From the NCBI GenBank assembly GCA_021234155.1, contig JAJEKV010000056.1, forward strand, positions 9,406,988 through 9,470,987: a stretch of DNA of 64,000 nucleotides. The letters run 5' to 3'. The position numbers were made by a program, and so were the translations under genes. The DNA comes from Isoetes taiwanensis (taxonomy: Eukaryota > Streptophyta > Lycopodiopsida > Isoetales > Isoetaceae). Each line of letters starts with the position of its first letter. Positions within the stretch are counted from its first letter, which is position 1. The notes under the pieces were generated by a model. That model saw nothing but the letters and a program-made list of their open reading frames with translations. It was not told the origin of the DNA and did no database searches. Positions 1-9,471 of the stretch are shown here, piece by piece.

Positions 1-118
1 AAATGGGAAATTTTTTTTCTCATTTTTGTAGTAGATGCTAAGCTAGTAACAGTTAAAAATGAATAAAAACATAAAAAGACTAAAAATTAGTAAGCCAAAC
101 CTTGAAAAAGTAGGATGG

Positions 119-183
119 TCTCACACGTCACGCCCGGACAGATAATGAGAATCTCATTTTCGGGCTGGGCGCAACGTGTGAGA
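119..183. repeat. 65-bp hairpin, copy 1, upstream of the H3-variant gene
   Basis: The arms TCTCACACGT and ACGTGTGAGA are exact reverse complements, with a second paired block inside (GCCCG/CGGGC) and a third near the centre (AATGAGA/TCTCATT). Two more copies of the same hairpin with the same length lie at 13059 and 13259, upstream of another gene. The arms contain ACGT cores and a CGCGCC-like block. It may be a regulatory site or the mark of a repeat family; the sequence cannot tell which. Confidence 0.85.
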
Positions 184-328
184 CATTCAGCTTGAAACTC
201 CCTAAAAAGTCATGAATTTCAGGAAAATAACTTGATAATTCTAATTGTAAGGTAGGAATTGAATTGGTACATTACATTTCTAAAAGCATGCTTAAAAAGT
301 ATAAAATTTAGCATCAGAAAATTCCATG

Positions 329-351
329 TCTCGCACGTCGCGCCAGGACAG
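329..351 (+). repeat. Left half of the 65-bp hairpin
   Basis: Positions 329-351 match the left arm of the hairpin (TCTCGCACGTCGCGCCAGG, one change) but the right arm is missing. It starts 210 bp after copy 1, close to the 200-bp spacing of the complete pair at 13059 and 13259, so an ancestral two-hairpin arrangement with partial loss here is likely. Confidence 0.7.
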
Positions 352-396
352 GTGACCCAAAAAGATAGTTTGAAATTTGACCTAAAATCGGCCGCC

Positions 397-405
397 TATA
401 AATAG
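397..405 (+). promoter_or_regulatory. TATA box of the H3-variant gene
   Basis: TATAAATAG lies 100 bp before the ATG at 505. The same box occurs at 13517 in front of the second hairpin-linked gene, both followed by a C-rich run (CCCCCCC or CCCCC) within 20 bp. This is the expected position for a core promoter with a short leader. Confidence 0.7.
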
Positions 406-504
406 ACCTAGGCCCCCCCATTTCCGCGTCCCTTCCTTAGAAATCGCTCTCCCTCTGCTAAGGCGATTTTCCGGCGCTGACATCGGATTGACGAGCCGTC
501 GAAT

Positions 505-1752
505 ATGGCGAGGACCAAACAGACTGTTAGGAAGCCCCGCCCAGGCGAATCCTTCAGCGCCCATGATCCTGCCCTCATAGAGAGGATACTGCAAGAACGC
601 CTTTTCAGGCAAGGCGAATCTTCATCGAGTGAGGAGGCAGACTCGGACCAAAGCGACGGGACAGAGGTCCTAGGCGACGAGCGCCCAGACATCATGCACC
701 AGATCCTCGAAGAAGTCGCCGAGGAGGAAAGGAGGAGGAAAGAGGAACGGGAACAGCAGAGACAGCCGACCATCGAGGAGCAACTCGAAGCTTGGGCTCG
801 TCTGAAGGAGGCTGAGGAGAGAGAGGAGCAGCGGCAGCCGAGGCTTGACCCTGCTGAAGAAGAAGACCTCGCGGCGTTCATCAGGAAGTACGAAGCCAAA
901 GAGCGCCGCCGAGAGAGGAAGAGAAAGAGGCAGGAGGAGGAGCCTAGCACAGCCGGCGAGCCGAAGAAGAAGAAGGCCAAGGGCATAAAGGCGGGCAAAA
1001 GAACAGTTGTGAAGGTCAAGCGAGTGAAGGGTCTCGTCATCAACGAACCATCAGGCGACCAGACCCCGCCCTCCACCGACGACTCGGACGAAGATTACGT
1101 CCCCAACACTGAGGGGGCAAGCTCTTCAAAACCCCCGGTCGTGGAGAAGGAAGTACCTGAGCAGGTGGCACCTGAGCAGGAGCAGCCCGGGCAGGCGCCG
1201 AAGCCCCCACGTTACCCGACGTGGGATAGGGTCAAAGCTCCGCGGCCACAACGGGAGGCGTACGTGATAGACCCCGTCAAGGTCTATCAAAAGAAGATGA
1301 GGGCGCACAACGCCTACATGGCGAAGTGGGAGGCATACAACGCGTACTATCAGGAGCACAGGGTGAGAACCATCGAAGGCGGACACCCAACAAAGAGCCG
1401 GACTCTAAAGCCGCCACCACCCAAGCCCAAGCCTCCCAGAGCACCAGGAAAGAAGCGGACCGGCAGGAAGGAGACGGAGAGGAGAGCCCTCAAGGAGATC
1501 CGGCACTTCCAGCGAAGTTACGGATTCTTGATTCCCCGAGCACCGTTCGCCCGCCTGGTCCGAGAGGTCATCCAGGAGTACAACACAGACATGAGGGTGA
1601 CCGATGAGATGTTGCTGGCCCTGCAAGAAGCAACAAAGCAGAAACTGGTGCAGCACTTCGAAGATTCGACGGCCTGCACAGTTCATGCGAAAAGGGTCAC
1701 GCTTATGAGGCAAGACATGCATCTTGCTAGTCACATCAAGAACAAAGTTTAA
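505..1752 (+). CDS. Histone H3 variant with a very long N-terminal tail, 3' end disrupted by a transposon
   Basis: An intronless ORF of 415 codons. Residues 1-10 read MARTKQTVRK, the histone H3 start including the K4 and K9 positions. Residues 328-412 align over their whole length with the H3 core: ALKEIR, LIPRAPFARLVREV, NTDMR, ALQEAT, FED, HAKRVT, DMHLASHIK. Loop 1 is not lengthened, which argues against a centromeric H3. Between them lie about 317 extra residues: an acidic Ser/Glu block (about 48-75), a Glu/Arg-rich probable coiled coil (about 77-150), a Lys/Arg cluster like a nuclear signal (about 150-185), and Pro-rich and Tyr-rich stretches. The last three codons (NKV) and the stop come from the left end of transposon A. 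Normal H3 ends in GERA; here GERP and a stop lie at 12898-12912 beyond the transposon. By family, it would be a chromatin protein pairing with H4; that is inference. Confidence 0.85.
   Translation: MARTKQTVRKPRPGESFSAHDPALIERILQERLFRQGESSSSEEADSDQSDGTEVLGDERPDIMHQILEEVAEEERRRKEEREQQRQPTIEEQLEAWARLKEAEEREEQRQPRLDPAEEEDLAAFIRKYEAKERRRERKRKRQEEEPSTAGEPKKKKAKGIKAGKRTVVKVKRVKGLVINEPSGDQTPPSTDDSDEDYVPNTEGASSSKPPVVEKEVPEQVAPEQEQPGQAPKPPRYPTWDRVKAPRPQREAYVIDPVKVYQKKMRAHNAYMAKWEAYNAYYQEHRVRTIEGGHPTKSRTLKPPPPKPKPPRAPGKKRTGRKETERRALKEIRHFQRSYGFLIPRAPFARLVREVIQEYNTDMRVTDEMLLALQEATKQKLVQHFEDSTACTVHAKRVTLMRQDMHLASHIKNKV
1737..1740. repeat. Target site duplication CAAG, left of transposon A
   Basis: CAAG immediately before the left end of transposon A is repeated at 12894-12897 immediately after the right end. 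Removing the element and one copy restores a continuous histone reading frame, which independently supports the 4-bp assignment. Confidence 0.8.
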
Positions 1753-1770
1753 AATGAAACGCACTTATTT
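1741..1770 (+). repeat. Left terminal inverted repeat of transposon A
   Basis: Starts AACAAAGTTTAAAATG and continues through ACGCACTTATTT. It matches the reverse complement of 12864-12893 at 29 of 30 bases. The block AAACGCACTT followed by GGAATCTTT at 1778-1801 is a second inverted copy of a motif that lies just inside the right end. Confidence 0.85.
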
Positions 1771-2166
1771 GCTGCAAACGCACTTCAAAAGGAATCTTTG
1801 AAAGATTCCCTAAAATTCCCTTAAAAAAGTCCATTTTTAAGATTTTTTTGTGACAGGTGTGACAATTTAAGTAATTTAAGTACCATTTTTGAGGGGTTGA
1901 TTGAACATAACTTTCATGCAAAAATTTTAAATAGCAATTTTCATCCTCCTAAACTAGAACAAAAAATAGTTACCTTTATAAAGTGCACCAAAAAAGGGGC
2001 AAAAAAAAAAATAGCAAGGGTAGTAGAGTGACAAAGAAGTGATATATTCAAGATTGTGAAAATTGTACAAAATTATGAACAAAATTGTCAAAAATATAGG
2101 ACATTTTGACAAACACTCATCACCGCACTTTTCGTTTCTTTACATGTTCGAAGTCATCGGACAAAC
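1771..2166. other. Left subterminal region of transposon A, no gene
   Basis: AT-rich and non-coding. It holds the subterminal motif AAACGCACTT, an imperfect palindrome around GGAATCTTTGAAAGATTCC (1791-1809), and otherwise nothing recognisable. It is conserved in transposon B at 52438-52870. Confidence 0.6.
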
Positions 2167-3330
2167 TTATATTTTGCAAACAAGATCAGGATGCATCTCA
2201 TCCTCCGACTCATTTAATCCCTGATCACTTGAGCCTTCATCCTCAGCTTCACTCTCAAAACTGGATGTACTCGAACGATCTTCTTCCTCACTGTCTACAA
2301 GTGAGTCTTCATCATCATCTTTTTTTGCCACCTTTCTAGGTTGTTTGTCTAATCCACATGCCGACCTTATTAAAGTTTGAGTGACCATACATTGCACTTA
2401 TTAGCGGCAATCGTAACAAAGTCATATGCAAGAACCTTTACTTCAGCTAGATCTCTCAAAGAAGTTGCTTGCTTTGGACTTTGCTCTCTTTCCCACTCCT
2501 GTTTTTACCATCTCCAAAGTATAACTCCCACTGAAAGCATTGGCAGCATTCGTTCTCATCCAGTGCACTTTTAGTTGAGTGGGAATTCCATCCTCTCTTG
2601 TTACCTCTAGTACTTTAGCTAGCCAGAATGGCTTCCCAGATTCATCATTATCAGCTGGGACAGCTATGAGCATTCCAAAGGTTGGTGCGTGGGGGGCGGT
2701 GTACATGACTGTCATCTTCATCCGAGCTAGCCAATATCTCTACTTGTTCCTCTTGATTCTCAACTTGCATGGGGAGAGTTTGCCTAGATGGCCAGTTGAA
2801 TGTAACTGTTCTTCGACCTTGTAATGAAGCTTGCAACATGTCACGTTGTCGAGAAAAAAAACTCGAGGCCACCATAAAGCATCCGCCTCCCCAAAGTGGT
2901 TAGAGCACGATGAATACTTGTCTCAATATAATCCAATGATTTGTTTGAGTCAAATGCTCTTCCCTCCTTTTTTACTCTTTGTGATTTCTTTCAAGCTTTT
3001 AGAGGCATTTTTGCGCTGCAGAGAGCATGGAACTAGTATTGGGGATGGTGCTAATGAATTGAATACACTGGCCGCTGGCCGCCAATCGCAAGGATGTGGC
3101 ATATTTCTTTTCCTTGTAAGATGGCCTTGCCATCTACAAGTGAAATTTTGATCTCGATCTTTGAAATGTAATGTTTCTCAAGGGCTCAATAGCACAGTGA
3201 CCCAGTTGATCTCTCCGAAAAATCCATTCTTTGAAATCATAAGTTTCTTCCAATAACTCGATGTCTGGACGAGGATTGTAGGAATCTTGGATAACCTCAA
3301 TCATTGCTGGTAGGCTGAGAGCTTTTTTTC
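2167..3330 (-). pseudogene. C-terminal part of the DUF7869-type transposase gene of transposon A
   Basis: Reading down the minus strand after the catalytic-like core: a block reading MIEVIQDSYNP (about 3300), then WIFRRDQLGHCAIEPLRNITF; further on a globular segment with GMLIAVPADNDESGKPFWLA and QLKVHW (2721-2443) that resembles the reader-like domain at the end of such proteins; finally a highly acidic tail rich in Ser, Glu and Asp (2397-2167). The pieces are in different frames, so introns or frameshifts separate them. The same pieces occur in the same order in transposon B (53932 to 52876), which supports their being one gene. Confidence 0.55.
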
Positions 3331-3342
3331 CAAAGAAGACGT

Positions 3343-4735
3343 TTAGAGAACCCCCATGAACATCTGATCAATTTGATCGTGTGTATGACCAACAAGCAGG
3401 AAACCAATCTTCACCTTCTTGAAGATTTGTTTCTCTACTAGCATAGCACAATAAGCAAACAACGCCTGATTCTTATTTTCCCTTGTCGTGTTGTCTAGTT
3501 GAAGATACAGAACCGGTGGTATATGTTCTAGATTGGAAAGAAGCTTATTCAATATTGTGATAGTGAGATTTGGATCAGCATGAATATTTGGATAATTCAA
3601 AAATGCCTTGCAAGATAGTTTTCCATTAAATACCATAACACCAACAACATGCAGATGTATGAAATCTTCTTCAGCAACATCCTTAGGCACATTGACAAAA
3701 TGTGGTAGGGTGGTCTTCTTCTGGTCCATTTCATCAATAACAACCGATATGTAGTTGAGTAGTTGTTCCAGTGCTTTCTTCCTATGTTTTGTCAATTTTC
3801 TCCTTTCCAAAGATTGTTGTTCTCTGTGCTTGTTCAGTTTCTCCTTCAATGCATCTGAAATGAAAATATGTTTAGGAAAGAACCTACTTTTAAGTAGAAC
3901 TAGGCAAGAACACGTTCTGGAAGCTTACTTTTAGTGTGAAATGTCCTTGCATTTTGTCTCTGAGCTTTTAATTCAGAGCATGTAGCACAAACAGACATCC
4001 GGTGCTTTCTAGGAATGGACACGCGAGAAAACTCTTTTTTTCCAGAGCACAGTGAAGTAAGAGTAGCAGACATGGCGTTCTCCAGCCTCAACACACATGT
4101 CCTTATAATTATCGTAGACTTCACGTTTCGTGAAGTTGTCACTCAAGTGGTACATGGGGTCAGGGGAGTTTCTCGCAAGACTCCTTAAAGAAACCTTCCA
4201 TCCAGGAAACACATTGAAGGGCATGAATTCTGGATATACCTCCTGAATGGCAGTAGTCATTAATGCCTGGATTCTTGTCAAGCCTTTTCTTCAGGCGGTC
4301 AAGTCGTCTGCTGCCTAAAGCATGAATCAATTTGAAGGCCGTTTCACAGACGGTGTGGCCACCAGCTGTGTAAGTAAACTTCTCACCACAATCTGGCCTA
4401 ATATTGAAGGCTAAGTAGCCCCTTTGGTCTAGCAGAGTCATTGAACTATAACTATCACGAATCAACCTCAATTCCTTTAGTCCAATCTTAAGCAAACAAT
4501 GTTGAGAACAACAATGCACAGGGTATTTTTTAACCTCCCTATATATTTGATGGGGCGTAATATATTGGCCACTACTTACCTTGGATAATTTGCTAAGTGT
4601 AGTTTGGCCTGGCCCTTTTTCGCATTGTTGCACCAAGAGGTTATAACTTAAATGGCGAAATCGAGGAACTATTTTTCTCTTTAGAAATTTGAATTGGCCA
4701 CATCCATACATCTGACACATAAAGATGCTAGCCAC
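3343..4735 (-). pseudogene. Core of the DUF7869-type transposase gene of transposon A
   Basis: Three minus-strand pieces in different frames. The first (4735-4160) has Cys/His-rich sequence and the block GGHTVCETAFKLIHALG. The second (about 4281-3929) has FTKREVYDNY, then YFTVLWKK and RMSVCATCSELKAQ, a CxxC region usual before the catalytic core of this family. A clean intron follows (3855-3928, GTAAGC to TTTCAG). The third (3854-3343) has VVIDEMDQKK, a candidate first acidic residue, then LYLQLDNTTRENKNQ and LVGHTHDQIDQMF, the hallmark blocks of DUF7869 proteins. Frameshifts near 4270 and 4030 break the gene. The role as transposase is inferred from the element's structure; the family has no function I can name with certainty. 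Confidence 0.7.
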
Positions 4736-5210
4736 GTCAGTAAGACAATCTCTAGTTCCTATGATGCTCTATGCAGTTCATTAACAAATACATGCTACTA
4801 TGCTTCTCCAACTAAGATATCTATAAGATCTGTATTAAACATGCAGAATGTAGGCAGAAGCACACATGGATTTGGTAGATGGATCTCATCGAAATCCATA
4901 TTGCAAGTACTTGGTAAATGGAAACTAACCTTGATTTTAATTGGGAAGATGAAGTGGAGATTTAGGCTAGATGATGAAGAACAAATTTGGGATGCAAAAT
5001 GCAAATCGAATGAAGACAAACTTGAACATAAGAAAAAAATCCTATATCATTAGAAATGCCTTTAGAATTTTATGGCTAAACTCAAAAAGACTTTACCTCC
5101 CTACAAGTGGCGAAATTCTGTCCCTACAACTGGCCAATATAGAGTCTGGCCATAATCCTAGAATTATAAAATTATTTCGTGGTTTAAATGGCCACCACAA
5201 CAAGTCGCTA

Positions 5211-7007
5211 TCTTATATTATAAAGTTTTAGCGTATGTCTTGCATCAAACCCTAATTTAGATAGTTGAGATCGTCTGATTGCATTTGAAGGCCGAGATTT
5301 ATCGCACAACTTCCCACCACCATGATTGGCCATGCTCTGATCTCTTAAGAGGAAAGGGAAAATGGCAGAGAAAAGGGCAAAGTGAGAGGCAAAAAGGCAC
5401 GGGTAAAAGGGAAAGACGGAGAAGGAAAAAGGAAAGGGAAAAGAGCATGAAAAAGGGAAAGAAAAAGAAAGGGAGAAAAAGGAAGGAAAAAAAGACACTA
5501 TGAAAAGGAAAAGGGGGAAAGGGTGAGGACAGAATAAGGGAAAAGAAAAGGGGAAGGGAGGAAAAGGAAGAAAAAAGGGGCAGCGGAAAAAATGTGAAGA
5601 CGAAAAGGGTGACGGAAGGGAAAAAGGGGAAGATAAGAATGGTGGAGAGGGAAAAAAGGGCATGGAAAAATAGAAAGGGAAGGAAAAAGGAGGCGAAAAA
5701 GGGAAAAGGGCATGAGGAAAAGGGAGAGGGAAATGAGAGAGGAAGGAGAAAGTGGCACGAGAAGAGGAAAAGGGTGAGAAAAGGAAAAAAAGAAAGGGAA
5801 AAAGAGATGGAAAAAGGGAAAAGGGAAAAGCGAAAAGCAAAAAGAGAACAGAAAACATGGAATAGGAAAAGAGGAAAAGGGAAAAGGGGAAGAGGGTGGG
5901 AAAAGGAGGAAAAAGGGCATGTGAAAAAGGTGGAAAAAATGGAATGGAAAAAGGTGTGGGAAAATGGAAAGGAAAAGAGAGAAGGAAAAAAAGGATGGAA
6001 AGGAAAGCGGAAAAGGGCATGGAAAAGGATGAAAAAAAGAAGGAAAAGGAAAAAGGAAATGGAAGGCGAAAAGGGAAAGGGGAAAGAAAAAAGAACACGA
6101 GGAATAAGGAGGGAAAATGGAAAAGAGGAAGGGAAAAAGGGCACGGAAAAAACTGGAAGAGGGAAAGGGTGAGGAAAGGGTAAAAATAAAGGGAAAAAGA
6201 ACATGGGGAAAGGGAAAAGAAAAAGAAAAAAGGGGAATAGGGACGGGGAAAAGGGGAAGAGGGTAAGGAAAGGCGGAAGAAAGGGAAAGGGAAAGGGAAA
6301 GGGAAAGGGAAAAGGAAAGGGGGAAGGAAAGAGGAAAAAGGCACGGGAAAAATAGAAAGGGTGGGGAAATGATGAAAAAAGAAGGAAAGGGAAAAGGAAA
6401 AAGGGAGGCGGAAAGGGGGGAAGGAAAGGAAAAAAGGCATGAGAAAAAAGAAAGAAGAAAATGGGAAAAAAGAGACATGAGATAAAGAAGAAGAGGGTGA
6501 GGAGAGGAAGAAAAACATAAAAAAAAAAAGGTGGGGAAAAGGGAATGCAGGGCATGAGAAACGGGAAGGGAAAAGAGAAAAGCAAAAGGAATGGGAAAAG
6601 GAAAGGGAAAAAAGATCATGAGAAAAATGGGAAGGGTGGAGAAAGGTGAAAAGGGAAGGAAAAAAGCCGTCAAAAAAAGGGAAAGGGAAAGGGAAAAATG
6701 AGAAGGAGAAAAGGAAGAAAAAGAGGACGGAGAAGAGGGTAAAAAAAAGAGAGAGAGCAGGAGAAAAGTAAATGTGCAGGGAAAATAAGAAAAGGGAAAA
6801 AAGAAAGTGTGTAAGAAAATAGGGAAAAAAGGATATGCAGGATAGAGCAAAGGGAAGGTTATCAAATGCACAAAAACCTCTTATAGCCTAGCAATGATGG
6901 ACTTGGTTTCTATTATATTAGATGTATAAAAATGAGTCTGAGCTGAATAGGTTTCCATCCACAAATGTTCCCAACATTTGCCCAGCAACGCTGGGCACCA
7001 TTACTAG
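5211..7007 (+). mobile_element. Non-autonomous Helitron, copy 1, with a purine tract
   Basis: Starts TCTTATATTATAAAG after an A and ends CTAG before a T, the A/T insertion rule of Helitrons. The 3' end carries a stem-loop GCCCAGC-AAC-GCTGGGC (6980-6996) 7 bases before CTAG (7004-7007), preceded directly by a second stem-loop (6962-6980). Two further copies (17137-19023 and 46992-48879) have identical ends at unrelated sites. From about 5340 to 6860 the plus strand is almost only A and G. No Rep/helicase gene is present, so it depends on another element. It interrupts the transposase gene of transposon A. Confidence 0.92.
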
Positions 7008-7198
7008 TCGTGTATAATATTTTGGAATGGCCACGCCCTAGGGGTTCGGAGATTTGGCAAATATCAAATTGGCCACTTATGGAGTGAATTTAATAAGTTG
7101 GTGTTTTGAACTGGCCACCACCCTTTGGTCATGGTGAGAATGCATCCTACTCTGGCGTGGCCGACAATTTTACGAAATATGTGAATGTGCCGGGGCCA

Positions 7199-7921
7199 CT
7201 AAAAAATACCCTGATGCTTTGTATGTGTTGCCCTCAAGTGAGCCTCGTCCATGAGTTTCTTTCTTCTAACGGTTGTACATGCTTTCTTGTGTAAGTTACG
7301 CTTAAGATTCTTACTTGCAGGGGCTTTGAATTTGAACATGGAGTCTTGTGGCTTTGGTAGGTCCTCGTCTGAGATATCAACATGAGGTGTTTCTTCGTCT
7401 GAGAGATCAACTTGAGGTGTTTCTTCGTCTGAGAGATCAACATGAGGTGTACTTGTAGATGCTGAGAGGTTTGATGTGGGCAAGTCCTGGGGGGAGGTGC
7501 TTTCCCTCTCTCTGGGAAAAAGTAATCGAGGTTGGTGACGTAGTTGACCAGCTCCCTGAAGTGTCGAGAACACGAGGGAGTTGCGTGGTCATTGATCGCT
7601 CCCACTTGTTGTAGTACCATTTAGCGAAATGGATGGAGTTGGGGTGATTTGCCTCCGGGGAGGGAGCCTACGGTGGACTATGGGCGACGTACTAAAATGA
7701 ACTGGAGGAGGTAGTCTGAGCTCTCTAGCCTGTGGTGGAGTAAAATGCATTGATGGGGGCAAACGACGTTCAGGAGCAGGGTGTGGTGGAGTAAATTGAA
7801 CTGGTGGTGGAAGCCGAGGTGGTCGTGCTGGAGTAAGCTCAACAGAGCTGGGGGTTGGAATGTCGGAGCTAGAATATTCGTGGCTACTTCCTGGTGTCTG
7901 TTGAGGAGGTGTGAAAGTCAT
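7199..7921 (-). pseudogene. N-terminal exon of the DUF7869-type transposase gene of transposon A
   Basis: The minus-strand ATG at 7921 opens a frame that runs to 7199 with one in-frame TGA at 7589-7591. The first 110 residues are Pro-rich with three imperfect repeats around RLPPPVQFTPP. After the TGA come three tandem repeats TPHVDLSDEE, TPQVDLSDEE and TPHVDISDED, which look like SUMO-interaction motifs (hydrophobic core followed by acidic residues), then a basic region RRKKLMDEAHLRA. The start is conserved in transposon B (ATG at 55810). It faces the methyltransferase gene across 444 bp. The TGA may be a mutation or lie in a small intron. Confidence 0.6.
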
Positions 7922-8365
7922 TGCAGGGGAGGAAGCCCGCTTGAACAGAGTTGAGGCTCATAGTTTTTTTCTCTCGAGCCATACTCGAAAGTTAGCCATT
8001 AATCGTATAAATTTATACGACAGAAGAACAGACAGTATGTTTTTACACAGAGATGGTATAAATTTATACAGGGAAGAAAAACTTATATGACAGATCAGAT
8101 AAATTTATACAGATGGTATAAATTTATACAGAGGAGGGCAACATAGAACGTAAACGTATAAATTTATACCCTAAAAACTTACGGATACTTGTATTGAAAA
8201 CTTTGTGGAGAAGCTTATACTAAACCGGCACTTAGCAGAGGTACTTAAGCCCTGCGCCGCCACCCTATTTTCTATATAACGCATTTCTGAGTCGAAGGCG
8301 CAAGGTGCGGCTTATATACCCCCTTATTTGCTCTCCGGAACTTCTATACGCGAGTCCATACTGTC
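7922..8365. promoter_or_regulatory. Divergent promoter region of transposon A with spaced palindromes
   Basis: This 444-bp stretch separates the two divergent start codons. It holds palindromes of the TATAAATTTATA type at 8005, 8055, 8095 (partial), 8115 and 8155, and two plus-strand TATA-like boxes at 8273 (TATATAAC) and 8313 (TATATACC). The second TATA box and the flanking bases are kept in transposon B at 56210, so it is the better candidate for the methyltransferase gene. Each palindrome itself contains TATAAA on both strands. Confidence 0.6.
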
Positions 8366-9359
8366 ATGGCCACGTAAGTCTACTATCCGCATCGTTCTAG
8401 TTTCTCTTTTGTTTTAATCGTTAGAGTGTAAGCGCACCACGGTATAAATTTATACCTGGATGGCTCCGATCGGTATAAATTTATATCGCCCAGTACTGGC
8501 GGTATAAATTTATACCGCTTGAGAACATGATCGGTATAAATTTATACCGCTAGTGTACTCGAGCGTATAAATTTATATTGGATTGAAGACGAAGCCGGTA
8601 TAAATTTATACCGCTTCGCAACACTTATGCATAAATTTATACCGAATGTCTTCTGGAACGGTATAAATTTATACCGCTCGTGCTCGGGGCATATAAATTT
8701 ATACCGACTGTGTTCTGGAACGGTACAAATTTATACCGCTCGTGCTCGGGGCGTATAAATTTATACCGTTCCAAAACCATTTCGGAATCTTAATGTTTAA
8801 TGCTTAAAGAATGGTCCCGAACCTTAATATTTTAGTAATATTGTTGTGTTTTAAGCTTAAATGTCACAAATAAAGTGTAAATTTAGTGTGGATTTTATGC
8901 CCTTTCAGCCTCTGTTTTTACTGTTTTTGTGTTTCAAAAAGTCAAAAAAGGTTCTGTTTCTTATGTAAAAATGGTTTTTTTAACGCTTTTTCCAGCCCCA
9001 AGTTAAAGTTTGTACACAGAGGCCAATCGTCAAAGGCTGCACCAGTAGAGCCACAGACATACGAACTAAAAGACCAGACGTGGTACGTCCACAGGGGCGC
9101 AAGAGAGAGCAAACCAACTGAGGCGTACCTGTACTTGTGCCATCAATCAGGGAAGGGCAAGTACAAGTCTGATGATTATTACCCTGCCGGCGAAATTGTA
9201 AACCTTGTTCCTACAGAGACCGAAGATGAAATTTTAATGAAGTGCATGCATGACAAAGGGGAAGTCTTCTATGTTCTTAATAGTAAAATGCTTAGATTAA
9301 GCATGTGCAAGCCCAAAGACGTGCATGACTACATATCTGAAAATTACAAGGGCGGCTAT
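8366..9359 (+). CDS. Methyltransferase gene exons 1 and 2: unknown N-terminal domain
   Basis: Exon 1 is only 8 coding bases (ATGGCCAC) before GTAAGT; joined to exon 2 at 8996 it gives an intact 124-codon stretch. The tiny first exon with its donor is conserved in transposon B at 56263. The domain contains DQTWYVHRG, EAYLYLCHQSG, YYPAGEIVNLVP and EVFYVLNSKMLRLS, a beta-rich pattern that could be a small reader domain (Tudor- or BAH-like), but I do not recognise it. Intron 1 holds the palindrome array. Confidence 0.65.
8441..8767. repeat. Array of 11 palindromes GGTATAAATTTATACC, period about 31 bp
   Basis: Copies start at 8441, 8472, 8501, 8533, 8564, 8597, 8628, 8660, 8690, 8722 and 8752. 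Spacings are 29-33 bp, mean about 31, near three helical turns. Each copy is a perfect or near-perfect 16-bp palindrome; the 13-17 bp between them differ, apart from two related pairs (TTCTGGAAC and CTCGTGCTCGGGG). The array lies in intron 1 of the methyltransferase gene. It looks like an iteron array for a dimeric DNA-binding protein. Confidence 0.9.
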
Positions 9360-9471
9360 GTAAGTTATTCTTAGTGGCTTTACGTATAAATTTATACCGT
9401 CATTCTCCTAACTTAACCCTGGATTACAAGATATAGTAGACATTTTGATGTCAGTAGTGCTTTGTGAACAG

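Noticed and set aside
408-1076. Minus-strand ORF of 222 codons opposite the H3 variant
   Set aside because: Ser/Arg-rich shadow of the Glu/Lys-rich tail on the plus strand.
505-1752. Centromeric H3 (CENH3)
   Set aside because: Loop 1 has the length of canonical H3 and residues such as FED and HAKRVT follow H3, not CENH3. The long tail alone is not evidence for a centromeric role.
5208-6871. Minus-strand ORFs of 430-460 codons made of Phe, Ser, Pro and Leu, also at 17113-18887 and on the plus strand at 47128-48882
   Set aside because: They are the translation of the CT-rich strand of the Helitron purine tract. All three frames are open because the tract has no A on that strand to make stops.
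8441-8767. CRISPR array
   Set aside because: Repeats are palindromic and regularly spaced, but the host is eukaryotic, spacers are only about 15 bp, and there are no cas genes. The array lies in an intron.
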